A stretch of DNA of 64,000 nt, from NCBI GenBank assembly GCA_036429605.1, contig JAVFKD010000004.1, forward strand, positions 2,294,001-2,358,000. Reading direction: 5' to 3'. Under the pieces are notes generated by a model that was not told where the DNA came from, did not search any database, and saw nothing but the letters and a program-made list of their open reading frames with translations. The DNA comes from Cladobotryum mycophilum (taxonomy: Eukaryota > Ascomycota > Sordariomycetes > Hypocreales > Hypocreaceae). Positions within the stretch are counted from its first letter, which is position 1; every line of letters starts with the position of its first letter. A program made the position numbers and the translations under genes. This document shows, piece after piece, positions 11,442-22,300 of this stretch.

Positions 11442-12985
11442 ATGTCGCACACCTTTAGGATTGTGCCGCGAGATGGCACGGTTCGGCCCCCCGAGCCAAT
11501 TCCGAATGACGCCCCAGACAAGCAACCGAGATCGTATTGGATCCACGAAGACAGTGCAATATCCGTATCGGAGGAGGAATGCTGTAGCAAGCGCCATTGG
11601 CTCTGGGGATGCGGTGTCGCCGTGTTCTTCGTCATATTGATAGCCACGCTCGTGGGAGTCCTTGGAAGCAGAGCAGCTCACTACACAGAAAACCACGCCA
11701 ACGTGACCCTTCCAACACAAACACACATTCCCGACACCCAAGGTAATAGCAAGGACGGAAACATTGCCACCCAGATTCTCGTTCATCCCAAGTCCCCGCT
11801 CGCCGCAACTTCCATCTCCAATGCCATCATCGACTTTAAGGCTCTCGTCTTCCACGACGCAGACTTTGACCTCATCGTCATCGAGTGGCACGGCAATGAC
11901 GCGGACGTGTACAAGCTGAAGAGCCGCATGAGGGATGATGAACCGCCCCGGCCACTGGAAGGGACCTCCATTCGCCTCGTCACCTATGGACCATCCGACG
12001 ACCTCCACCTCTTTTACATCGACGAAGACCACCGCATTGTCCACCTCGTACAAGCGTTCAAAATGCAAGATAAGCAAAAGGAAAACCCCTGGCGGCGACA
12101 AAAGTTTGTCACAAAGGGCAACCAAGACGGCCAAGTGGTTTCAGGGCTACGCCTTACTACGGTCTCATTCCCCCGCCTCGATTACAAGTCCTTTCCCCCA
12201 GAGCTAGCAGTACTATACCAAGTCGCCGGTGATAACTCGTCTCTTACCCTCGCAACCAGTTCGGATCCAGTTGGCATCGACAGGTGGACCACGAGCTCCT
12301 TCAAGCTGAAGGCCATTGGCTCGACTGCCAATTTAACAACGGATTCTCGACAACTAGTCGTTATGCCTCTGAATGGAACAATATCGGGAGGGCCTGCTCG
12401 TGCGCTTCGAGTGTTGTGGGATGAGCCAACCAACCGTGATCAGGATCCGTTCGGCATGATGGAATGCTTCATCGGTCAAAGTGAAAAGATAATGAAGGAC
12501 TGTTTCCCAATGACTGAATGGAAAGGCAAGTAACCTGCATATCGGCCTCGTTTGGCCAGGTTACTGACTTGGGTCGTTCAGATGCCTCAGCCCGTAAGCA
12601 GTTGGCTGCCGCCAACCCAATCCAACTGATCGAGCCTCCTGTGCATTCTTACGAGCCCATGAACGTCGACAAATTCGTACTGCCGGTCCTGGATACTAAA
12701 GGGAAACTGAGTGAGTTGTACTGGGATGGAGCCGCATGGTCAGACCAAAAAGCCTTCTCAGTCGAAGGATCAGCTCCGGCCATTGTCAAGTCCCCCTTTA
12801 CGAGTGTCTCGATCACCGAGAACAGCACCCTGTTCGCAGTTGCTGACGGTAGGCTGCTGGAGTTTATGAGACTGGGTAAGCGGTGGGAGGGCAGTCATGG
12901 CATCAAGCCAGATTGGCTGTTCTTGGGCATCCTCAACATGACTTATCACGAGCACAAGGGGAGAATGACCTTTTATCGAGGCTAA
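11442..12985 (+). CDS. single-pass membrane protein, lectin-like propeller domain
   Basis: Predicted 495-aa protein from exons 11442-12525 and 12582-12985. Residues about 1-50 are a polar cytosolic tail, about 52-74 a transmembrane segment (WLWGCGVAVFFVILIATLVG), and the remainder a secretory-side domain with N-glycosylation sequons. Strands such as LHLFYIDEDHRIVHLVQ and LSELYWDGAAWSDQKAF recall the repeated blades of fungal fucose-lectin-like beta-propellers; this is resemblance only. The intron begins GCAAGT after AAAG, a GC-AG intron. It was chosen because the GT one step downstream breaks the frame, whereas the GC site yields WKDASARKQLAAANP. A TACTGAC branch site precedes the acceptor at 12581. 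The topology would be type II. Role unknown; a cell-surface or Golgi glycan-binding role is a guess. Confidence 0.78.
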
Positions 12986-13532
12986 TTGGCGCAACAAGTC
13001 TACACAGGGGTTCGCTGAAATTTGCAATCTGCTTTCTGCCACATGTCACTATCTTTTTGAACAGGTAGACTGACTCATCAGTGGAATTTGAACTGAAACG
13101 AATTGAACTTCTGACTTTATAAAATTACAGGTGCTCTGTATGGCTATGCCAACCGTTTGTTGTTTTGTTTCTCAATGAAGAAAAATCCCATACCCAAAGT
13201 GTTTCTTGTCGTTCCCAACCACACTCCCCAGACGCCTCACCTTACTTATCCTCCTCCAAGTAATCGTGCCAGTACTACTAGGTAAGTACTAAGTACCACT
13301 TATGTGAGAGAGAAGAAAAGCATCGCCAGTATATGGCAAAGTGTAGAAACAGAGGAGATTGGTAGAAATGAGAGAGATCGAGAGAGATTTGAGGAATTCA
13401 GAGAAACAAGAGATATTGTTTGCAAATGATAGCGATGTATCTTGCAATATCCAATTGCTGGCGTTGTCATTCTTCTCCCATTTTGGTAGGGTACCTTGTA
13501 CCTTGTACATGGTGCATGGTACGTACCGCCGC
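12986..13532. other. intergenic between convergent genes
   Basis: Shared 3' region of the lectin-like gene (+) and the DUF1993 gene (-). No gene seen. Confidence 0.5.
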
Positions 13533-14170
13533 TTACACGGTGTAGTAGGGCGCCAAGAATGGGCCCATATAATCCTTCTTCCCGATCGGGATACCGCGAG
13601 ATCTCAAGATCTAAAAACACCAAGTCAGTAATTACAAGATCACCATTTACAAACAACAAACATCATCAGCATGCAGAGAATGGACTGTACCGAAAACGAA
13701 GTTGTAAGGTGGAACATAATGTTCGGGATGCTCCAAATTCCTACGTATGCAGAGGCCTCTATGTCGATGCTGGCACTCGTGCCGAGTCCAAGGGCAACAA
13801 TCTCGTTCTGACGGTTGTTGACAGTGTCCCTGTCGACCTGGGCAAGGATTTCCTGAGCCTTATCAATATGGGCATATGCATCCGCGTAGGTAGCAATATT
13901 ATTCTCCGGCAGTGGGATATCCTTGCCTGTCAGTCTGGCAACCATCTTGGTAGAGAGATCGGTGACCTGGAAGATCTGAAAGGTAAGGGGCAGCATGTCG
14001 TCGTAGAGACGCTCCTGGAGAAGCCCCTGGCCGTTGGGGCTCTCCTCGGCCTTTTCGAGGATCCGCTTGAGGGAAGCGAGAGATCCCCGTGCGAGGGGAA
14101 CGGCAGAGTCGTAGAGGGTGTAGAGCGAACGCTTGCCAGCGGCGGAAGGGGTGGCGGCGGAAGAACTCAT
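13533..14170 (-). CDS. DUF1993 family protein
   Basis: 185 aa from exons 13691-14170 and 13533-13610. It matches the DUF1993 (PF09351) plan along its length: SLYTLYDSAVPLARGSLASL at the N-terminus, a helix with LYDDMLPLTFQIFQVTD, then ARLTGKDIP, then PNIMFHLTT...ILRSRGIPIGKKDYMGPF at the C-terminus. Reading through the intron would replace this conserved end with an unrelated tail, which supports splicing (GTACAG donor, TTTTTAG acceptor). The family folds like the DinB/YfiT four-helix bundles and has no assigned reaction. The protein has no signal peptide and is probably cytosolic. Confidence 0.9.
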
Positions 14171-15702
14171 TGTGATGGTAGTTGAGAGTATGTGACGGAT
14201 GGGTGATGAAGATGAAGAAGAAGAGTTGATTAGATTGATTAATGGTTGTTCTTGTTGTTGTTTAATGATGTTTTAGGAATGTTTCTTTCTGTAGAGGAGG
14301 AGGGCTGACTTGGACTCTATATATGTTTGAGAAAGAAAATAATACTTCTTGCATGTAAGTACTACCTCCTTTGCCTTCGTCACATTATCTACCCTCTAGA
14401 CCAGACATCTACCAGTCCCCAACCGTGATAACAAATAGAACCAAGCAAAAAAACCGTCAACGTGAACCCCTCCACACGAATGGGGAGATGGACCCCCCCC
14501 CTCTTTCGGGAAACAAAAACGCCAAGGAGCACAGACGAGTCGGGTATTGCAAAGCAAAGCAAGGGCCCTGTCCGTTCGCATGCGCCCCCAACTCGCTTCG
14601 TGTGAGAAAAAAAGGGAGGAATTGGCTTACAAATTGGAAGCAGATCGAACGCGATCTTGGCACAACAAATTCTTGTGTCCCACATGTATGTATGTACTAT
14701 GTCTCAGCTCGAGAAAGGAAGCGAAGCGAAACTTTTGACTCCATTTTTTAGGTGCTGGAGAGCAAATCATGAGAGCCCGAGAAGAAAAAGTCTTCTTGTT
14801 GGTTGGTGGTTTGTGTTGGACGTGAGCAACAACGAACCTTGGGAATATGCGACGACCCGGACTGATGCACACACACACACACACACACGCTTCGACTCGG
14901 GGAATGCCTTACATGAATGATACATTACCCATCCCATCCGTAAAGAAGCAGTATACAGCACAATGTACCAGGTATGTAGACTCCCCTACATACTCTACCT
15001 ATTCCACTGTTCTTCTCCCTCTGTCTCCCCTTGGGGAAAAAAAGAGAACAGGGCTTTCCACACCTTTACCCAGAAAACTTTTAGTATTGCGGAGATTCGT
15101 TGATTAGGTTCTTACTTGTTTGGACCCTCTACTACTACATAGCATGCAACGGTATAAATTAAAAATAAATAAATAAAAAGATGTCTAGATTGCTACTAAC
15201 GGGCTGGTCATTATTCCCGTGCCTAATTCATCTTTGTTGTGGATTCATCCATCCAAGCCGCCCCTCCTCTCCTCTCCTCTCTCCCCTCCCCTCAATTTGA
15301 ATTTCCCGAATACCAAGACCCAAAAAGACCGCCATTCTCCGAACGTGCCGCGTCCTTTGCTCCGTGTGTTGTCCCCTAATTGAAGGGGCTTAATAATCTT
15401 GACTCAGCTTCATCATAGATATTATACCCTACATAGTAATGTCCTCCCGTTTATTTATCATCACCGTGTAATTTCCCCCCATGCTTACAAATCTGGAGAC
15501 ACAAAGAAGCTCTTTCGGCAGCTTCCAAGATGGTGGTCGACAGCCCCCGCCCCCAACATAGCATGGACAGTTACCACCAAATGGGGACACGCTTAGGACG
15601 GTAAGGAACCAAAAGGGGAACCTGCGGTATCATAGGTACCTCGTTTCATCACATTGATTGATTCATTCATTCATTTTGCTTCTTTCCTCTCTCTCTTTTT
15701 TT
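14171..15702. other. intergenic with CA microsatellite
   Basis: About 1.5 kb upstream of the DUF1993 gene and downstream of the DUF1479 gene. Contains a CA repeat (14868-14888), several pyrimidine-rich tracts and poly-C/poly-A runs. Overlapping short frames on both strands have no support. Confidence 0.5.
14868..14888. repeat. (CA)n microsatellite
   Basis: About ten uninterrupted CA dinucleotides. Confidence 0.95.
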
Positions 15703-17358
15703 TCACAACCCAAGGGTTACATTCGCTCCCTCCACCACCTCCCTCTGTCCACCAGACACAGATGAACTGACAACCAACTTCTCCAACCCCATCGCCCTCC
15801 TCCCCTCAACGCCTGCCAACCCGCGGAGAACGGCCTCAGTCGGCCGGTCAACATGCTGTGACTCGCCCACGCCACCTGGGAAATCCGGGCCGGGTGTGCC
15901 ATCGCGGAATGCCTGGCGCTGCCGTACCAGATACTCGACGTTGGTGTCCGTCACGGGGCACACAGGGATGTACAGCACGCTTGAATCGGACTGGCCAGCA
16001 TGGACTTTGTCGACTGCGTGAATGGCTGCTAGTGGTGAGCTTTTTTTGATAGCCAAAAAGCGTGGGGTAGGGGTGGATGGATAGGATTGATGAAACTTAC
16101 TATCACAATGCCATGCAACAAAGTCACCCGGCGCAATCTTGGGTACATGCACCATGGTTCGATAGAGTTCCAGATGAGGATGAAGCTCATCGTTTAGCTC
16201 TTGACCATGGCGAGGCGTGGCTCCGTGCAGCTCGCTCGTCATGTTGGCCCCGTCGCAGCCATCCTCTCCCGTGAATACCCAGTTCCCTTCCTCCAAGAAG
16301 CCAGGTCCGCGTATCCTGCTCAGCGGCTCAAAGAAGGGCCTCAAGAGTACATAGGCAGTAGAGAGGTGCACGTGCGGATAGACCTGAAGCGTTCCCTCGC
16401 CCGGCTTCGTGTGGCTCATGGAAAGCCACCCTTGCCACATTCTAAACGCGGAGCATGCCCCGAGGCCATCGTACAAGTCGCTCACGGCATCAACCCGGCT
16501 CGACGCATCCCACCCATCGTACTCATCCCATCTCCCCTCAAACACAGCATCGTACACGCCCCCGCGCCCGTACCCCTCCCTCTCCCACCTCTCCACGCTC
16601 CCGCCGTCCATGTGCGGGCCCAGCGCAAAGGACCCGTCGCCCGGTTGGCGGATTCGCAGCCTGTCGGCGTATGAGATCGGGATATCGAGGTTGATTCGGG
16701 AATTCGGCCGCAGCGTGGTGTGCCAGAGCGAGGATATCAGGTGGCGCTGGACCTGGAGGAGGGAAGGGTGCGCTCGCGCTTCGAGCTGTGGTTTGGACCA
16801 GTATAGTTCGTATACTTGGGCATTATCCCGAGACGGAAATGCTGGTTTGGAGACAAATTTAGTATAACTGGGGGGAGGGCCAAGATCGCACTATATGGAT
16901 GGATGGTGTTTTTTTACCTTTTGTGTGTGGGTTCTTTGCAACATACTCCTCAACCTGGTTCTTATAGTCGCGAGCAACGTCTTCTGGAATCACTCCCTTG
17001 ACAACAACCGCACCACGCTTCTTTATCTCCCCCTTCAACCGCTCGATCCCATTCTCCATGTCAGAAAACTCAATCTGAGGAATCACCTGCGGTCCCCTCT
17101 GCGCAATAATTTCATTCTCCTTCTTCAGCTCGCGGAGGAGCCTCGCCCAGCTCTCGGCGACCTCCTTCTCCCTACCCCTGACCAGGTCACACTTCAATTG
17201 CCTGAAGCGATCCGGCAGCGGGGGCCTTGCCGTGCCGGAGAGAGAAACAAAGGCATCTGAAATGTCTCCCTCTTTTTCTGAGCTTGTGCCGTGGCAATGT
17301 GCCGACGAAGACACGGGGTGCTCCGGGGTAGTTTGACGAAGCTTGAACGCAGCATCAT
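15703..17358 (-). CDS. DUF1479 (2OG-Fe(II) dioxygenase-like) protein, frameshifted N-terminus
   Basis: Member of the DUF1479 family (PF07350), which has the double-stranded beta-helix fold of 2-oxoglutarate/Fe(II) oxygenases. Exons are 16918-17358, 16101-16841 and 15703-16028. LPDRFRQLKCDLV and GAVVVKGVIPEDVA lie near the start; GPHMDGGSVERWEREGYG supplies a likely H-x-D iron pair, and GDFVAWHCDTAIHAVD a downstream His. Introns have clean phases. The only ATG that gives a sensible N-terminus (17358, encoding MMLRSSFVKLPRSTPCLRRH, mitochondrial-presequence-like) is in a different frame from EGDISDAFVSLSG. One extra base in the A5 run (17273-17277 on +) would join them, and the exon sum (1508 nt) is also one short of a multiple of three. 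With that base the protein is about 502 aa. Substrate unknown. Confidence 0.82.
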
Positions 17359-18157
17359 GATTCCGCTTTCAAGACTCGACAAGTAAATTGAACCTAATAG
17401 ATGTAGATGACAATAATCCTATCCCATTAAGAAAAAAAGGATCCAACTCCTTTCTTCGATGCCAAATCCAACCTTGTCCATTTTTATAAGTCCCAAGACC
17501 TCCCCTGGACGGTATTGCCCGTTTTGGGAAGTCCGCTCTCCACCCAATCAGCCACTTATTCCTCGTCCAAGATAGCCTTTTTTTCTTCCCCCTCCGCCTC
17601 GGGGGGAGCAATATAAACTTTCAGCGGAGTATGTATTGTGGGAGGATTCTCCGAGCTGAAGTAGTTGTGGCTTGATTAGGGATTCCTTGCTATGAGTCGG
17701 CGTGGGTGACTTGATTAAAAATGACGTGGCTGCCGGGCGGATGAGAGGTATTGGCATACATTTGCTTCTTCGATGGCCCTCGATTCCCTTCATTACAAGT
17801 AATTGAAATTCATTTCTATCGATTGATTCGATTCTCTATTTTATAAATCTTCACCTGATATACAAAACCATCATTACTGGCGGTGTTTCAGCCTCATATT
17901 CCACTTACACGGCGGGTGTACCGTGTGTGAATATACAGTCGATACTGTGTTGTGTAACACCTAATTTGAAGACTTGGGCATGAGTCTCATCATCCACTTC
18001 AGCCCAAGCTCATATACGGAGTATTCATATATCATATACACACCTTGAATCTAGGCATCAACATCCAAATATCCCAGCTTCACCCTGTAATATTACATCC
18101 AAGTACACATCCAAGTGCACATTCAACACATACAATACACTCACATCCTCCTACATC
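17359..18157. other. divergent intergenic/promoter region
   Basis: Lies between the divergently transcribed DUF1479 (-) and deoxyribose-phosphate aldolase (+) genes, so it must hold both promoters. No gene seen. Confidence 0.55.
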
Positions 18158-18984
18158 ATGGCACCACCCAACACCCCCTCCCCCTCACCATCAAAGTCTC
18201 CCTCCCCAAGCTCGCCAAGCTCATCGACCACTCCCTCCTCCACCCAACCCTCACCGACGCAGAGATCCTCGCCGGCCTGCACCTCTCCCGCCAGCACGCC
18301 GTCGCCTCCGCCTGCGTGAAGCCCTACGCCGTGCCCGTCGCCGCCCAGGTCCTCGCGGGCTCCGGCGTCCTCGTCTGCGCCGTCGTCGGCTTCCCGCACG
18401 GCAGCTCCTCCGCTTCCATCAAGATCAGCGAGGCCGCCGAGGCCGTCGCCATGGGCGCCCTGGAGGTCGACATGGTCGTCAACGTCGGCAAGGTCGTGAG
18501 CGGGGAGTGGCACTACGTGGAGCACGAGGTCGACGCCGTGAACCGAGTAGTCACCGCGAGGGGCGCCAGGCTCAAGGTCATTTTCGAGAACGACTACCTC
18601 GAGGACGAGCACATCGTCAGGCTGTGCGAGATCTGCACCCGGCTCGGCGTGGCGTTTGTGAAGACGAGCACGGGCTACGGCTTCGTCAAGCAGCCGAACG
18701 GGCTGTACACTTACAAGGGGGCCACGCCGCATCACCTCAAGTTGATGAGGCAGCACGCGGGACCCCAAGTGGAAATCAAGGCGGCCGGTGGAGTGAGGAC
18801 CTTGGACGACTTTTTGTACGTCATGACCCTAGGCGTCACGAGAGTGGGCGCAACTGCTACGAAAGCCATCCTCGCAGAGGCAGAGGCAAGGGGCATAGGA
18901 CAAACAGAGGTGGAAATCGAGGTCAAGGTGCCAGAAGGACCACAGGGGGAACATATTAGTCACACCACAAAAGAAAGCATCTAG
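18158..18984 (+). CDS. deoC: deoxyribose-phosphate aldolase, start out of frame
   Basis: Cleaves 2-deoxy-D-ribose 5-phosphate to glyceraldehyde 3-phosphate and acetaldehyde in deoxynucleoside salvage. The frame shows LAKLIDHSLLHPTLTD, ACVKPYAVPVA, GFPHGSSSASIK, EVDMVVNVGK, then FVKTSTGYGF, whose Lys (about residue 169) is the Schiff-base residue, and KAAGGVRTLDD. Single exon, full length for the family (about 275 aa). The frame has no upstream ATG; its first in-frame ATG is far inside the enzyme. The natural start, ATGGCACCACCC at 18158 in good context, is one base out of frame. Adding one base to either C5 run (18174-18178 or 18180-18184) would fix it and make the length 828 nt. The central part is unusually rich in C/G at third positions. 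Confidence 0.9.
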
Positions 18985-19346
18985 GACAGTCTTGAATCCT
19001 CAAAAATTAATTCATATCATTCGATTCGTAGTGCCATAAGAGGCAGACTCCAAACTACCCAAAAAATCAACAAGTGCAATAAGTGATACTTGCTCGCCAG
19101 CCATGTCTTTTTATCTCCCTTTGAATCCCTTGTCAACACCATAACTTCCATGCACTCAGGCTATTCTTTCTCTCCAAAAAGAAGAAAAGAAAAGAAAAGG
19201 AAAAAAAAACAATAATAATTATAATGTACAGTCAAAAAAAAAACGCTCTCTTTAGAAACATGTATTCGGATTAAACCCTGCGCCAAAAGGGGGACTGAGC
19301 AAACCAGCCCCCTGTGGCAGCCACCTAGACGCAACAACCGAGCTTC
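18985..19346. other. intergenic between convergent genes
   Basis: 3' regions of the aldolase (+) and apsB (-). Contains purine-rich and poly-A tracts (about 19180-19250) and no gene. Confidence 0.5.
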
Positions 19347-22300
19347 CTATTCGGTGTGGTTAGAATTTGCGCGCCTCACCCTGTCTCTCAAATCTTTGTT
19401 TTCGTTTTCGAGACCGCCCAGCCGCTGCCTTGCCGCCTGCCGGTCCTGGTTACGGGCCTCTCGCTCCATCTTGAGTTTGTATTCCATGTCTCGCAGGCGT
19501 AATAGCCAGCGGTTATCGTTGTTCTCCTTCAGAGACCCGTCAGAGTGAGCATCAATGAGGCCGAGACCGGTCCTCGAGGAGGATATTGGGATACCCGATG
19601 TCGAGCTTCCTCGCAGGGTTGTGGAGCGACTGCTTTTGCTCTGTGAACGGGAAACTCGCTCTCGGTCTCCTGGGCCACGCGGGACCAATGGTGATGGGGA
19701 ACCGCCGCTGGCATCAGAACCACCGGGCGTATGATGCGCAGCTCTAGCGCGAACATCATTCGCAGTCTTTAGTGTAGCATTTTCTACCTTGAGTTGGCGG
19801 TATGCCTCCTCAAGACGTGCCATTCGGCTTGGATCGTGCGGACCCAGGGAGCCCGACGCTACCGAATTGCGCACCATCGTCTCAAGACGATCAAGCTTCT
19901 TGATTCTGGTGTCCAGGTTATTCTCAAGGGCCTGGTACTCCCGGTAGAGGTCCTTTTCCACAGATTTAATCTTGGACTGGAGGGACCCAAACATGCCCTC
20001 AATGGTTTTGACGGCTGCGAGGAGGTTCTTGGAGAATCCAGGGAGGCGGTTGGCAATGACCTCGATGGACGGGACGGCCTGTCGGTCGATGAGCGTGTTG
20101 CTGTTAGCCCATTCCCTACCGCACAAGGTGCTCAGCTTCTGCCAGAGCAAGAGGAGAAGCTCGTTCCTCTCCAATAGCTGGTCACGCGCGGTCTGCTCCA
20201 GGATCGCAATCTTGCGGCGGTCTTGGCCTCTTGTAGCTTCCAGCTCGTTGATGCGGACGTCTTGCGTGCTTGCAGTCCGGGTGAGGTGCTGATGCGTCTT
20301 CTGGAATGTCTCATATTGGGACTTGGTGTTGCGATGAGCGACACGTTCCTTTTCGAGGAGTTCGGTGACCTTTCGGCTCTCCAGCGAATGCGACTCCAGG
20401 AGTGAATCACGTTGCTTAATAATGCGGTCCTTCTCCATCAAGGCCGCCTTGGAAGTATCGAGCTCGCGAATGGTATTTTCGAGTTCTCGCTGCATTCGTG
20501 CAATAGACTAAATTCCGGTTAGCACCATCCCTCAATGTGATGAACTATGCAACGACTTACCTTGAGCAGTGATGAACGAGTACCATTAAGATCTCCAAGC
20601 GCCTCTCTCAAGTTGTTTTCAAGCTCCAAGAGCCTCTCCTTCCACTCAGTCGCTTCAACTTCGCGAGAAGACAGGCTCTTACGCAGTCTCCTAACTTCAT
20701 CTTTAGCGCCTGCAGCCTCACGACTGAGGTTGTTAAATATTTGTTGGGCATCGGATTCCTTGTTCTTGGAGATGGACTCCCATTGCTGCCGCTCATCCTG
20801 AACCTGGTTCTCCAGCTCAGCCACCCGGTCTTTTTCGTCTTGAATGGTTTGTTCGGCGTTTGAAAGCGCCGCTTCGAGATCGCCGATGCGAATCTTGTCG
20901 GCCTCTTGTTCTTCCCGTAGGAAAGCGATTTCGCCTTGTGAAGACTCTTGCTGAACCGAGAGCCGCTGATTCTTTTCGTTGGCCTCGATGAGTTTTTGCT
21001 CCAGATCCTCGAGCTCCTTGTTTGAAGACTCCAATTCTTGTTCCAAGTGCTGGATGCGATGGTGCCTGGCCTCTTGTTCTTCCTCGAGTTCCTGAATATG
21101 GCGAAGCTTTTGCTCCTGCTCGTCTTCCAAGCCCAAGAGAGCCTCGCTCATTTTTCGCATCTCATTCTGCAGGCTTTCGAAATTCTCGGATCGATCGTTC
21201 AAATCGGCTTGAAGCCGTTCAACCTCGCCCTCCAAGGCATTCACCTCCTCCTGAGCTTCACTCTGGAGCATCTCGAAGCTATTTTCCAACTCGGCCGCGT
21301 CTCTCAAGGCTTCGTCACGCTCAGACTGCAAAGCAATGAGGTCGTTGGTGGCGGTGTCGAGTTCTTCTTGCAAGTTCATCATGGAGTCTTCAGCTTCACG
21401 CTTGCCAGAGACTGCCGCTTCAAAGTCGACCATGCAGTTTTCCAGCTCTCGTCGCAAGTCCTGATTCTGGAGCTTCACCTCGCTGACCTTGTCTCGAAGA
21501 TCGGCGAGCTTATTCTCCATCTCTTCGCGTTCCACTTCCTCGTCGACAGTCCGAGTCCTCAAGCTACCTCTGGATTGCGGCCTCTCCGGACCTCCAGCAC
21601 GGGAAGCAGACCTCTCGAAGAGGCTGTCAATGGTCGAGGGCGCAGGACCTCCACGTCGTTGGGCCATCTTGAGATCCTCAATTTCTTGGTAGAGACGCTC
21701 CTTTTCTCGGTTCCTCGATGTCAGCATCGAAGTCTGAGCTCCAACTTCACGACGCAGTTCAGCATTCTCATGTCGGAGCTGCTCGCTCTCCCGGCGCAGC
21801 TCGTCAACGAGAGTAGAGGCCGCGCTAAAGTTGGCATGAGATCCATCAACGTCGCCAGACAAGCCAGACATTGGCCGGCTAGGGGATCCAACACGGTCTC
21901 GATCTCGGTCTCGTTGCTTCTTAGTGATGTTGTAAATGTTTGTTGTATGATGCATGACCCCAGAACCGGAAATCTCCTTTTTGAGTCGGAATATTTCGTC
22001 TCGGAGCCTCCTGTTGTCCTCGTCTGATTGCTCCCTTCGCGCACTCTCCTGCTCCAACAGGTCCTTCCAAACGTCTGCCTCCTCTTGCCGACCGAGGTTC
22101 TCGCCAGTCCTCTCGCCGAGTACCTTGACAATGTCTGCCAGCTTCCTCTTCTCAGACTCCCTATTCATGTTTTCACCGTGCAGTCTCTCAATCTCCCCGG
22201 CGTACTCCTCAACACGTTCTCGTAGGAAAAGCAGCTCCTCTTCCCGTTCCTGAGCTTCCTCCTGGAAAGTGCGGTCCGTGGAGGACGTGGTGCTCCGCGC

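Noticed and set aside
11415..12134. 239-codon minus-strand frame in the lectin-like gene
   Set aside because: Antisense shadow; the + strand has a start, membrane segment and intron in phase.
18045..18959. 304-codon frame overlapping deoC on the same strand
   Set aside because: Arg/Pro/His-rich shifted reading of the GC-rich aldolase gene.
21038..22027. 329-codon frame antisense to apsB
   Set aside because: Arises from the repetitive coiled-coil codon pattern; the minus strand has CM1 and Mto2-binding motifs.
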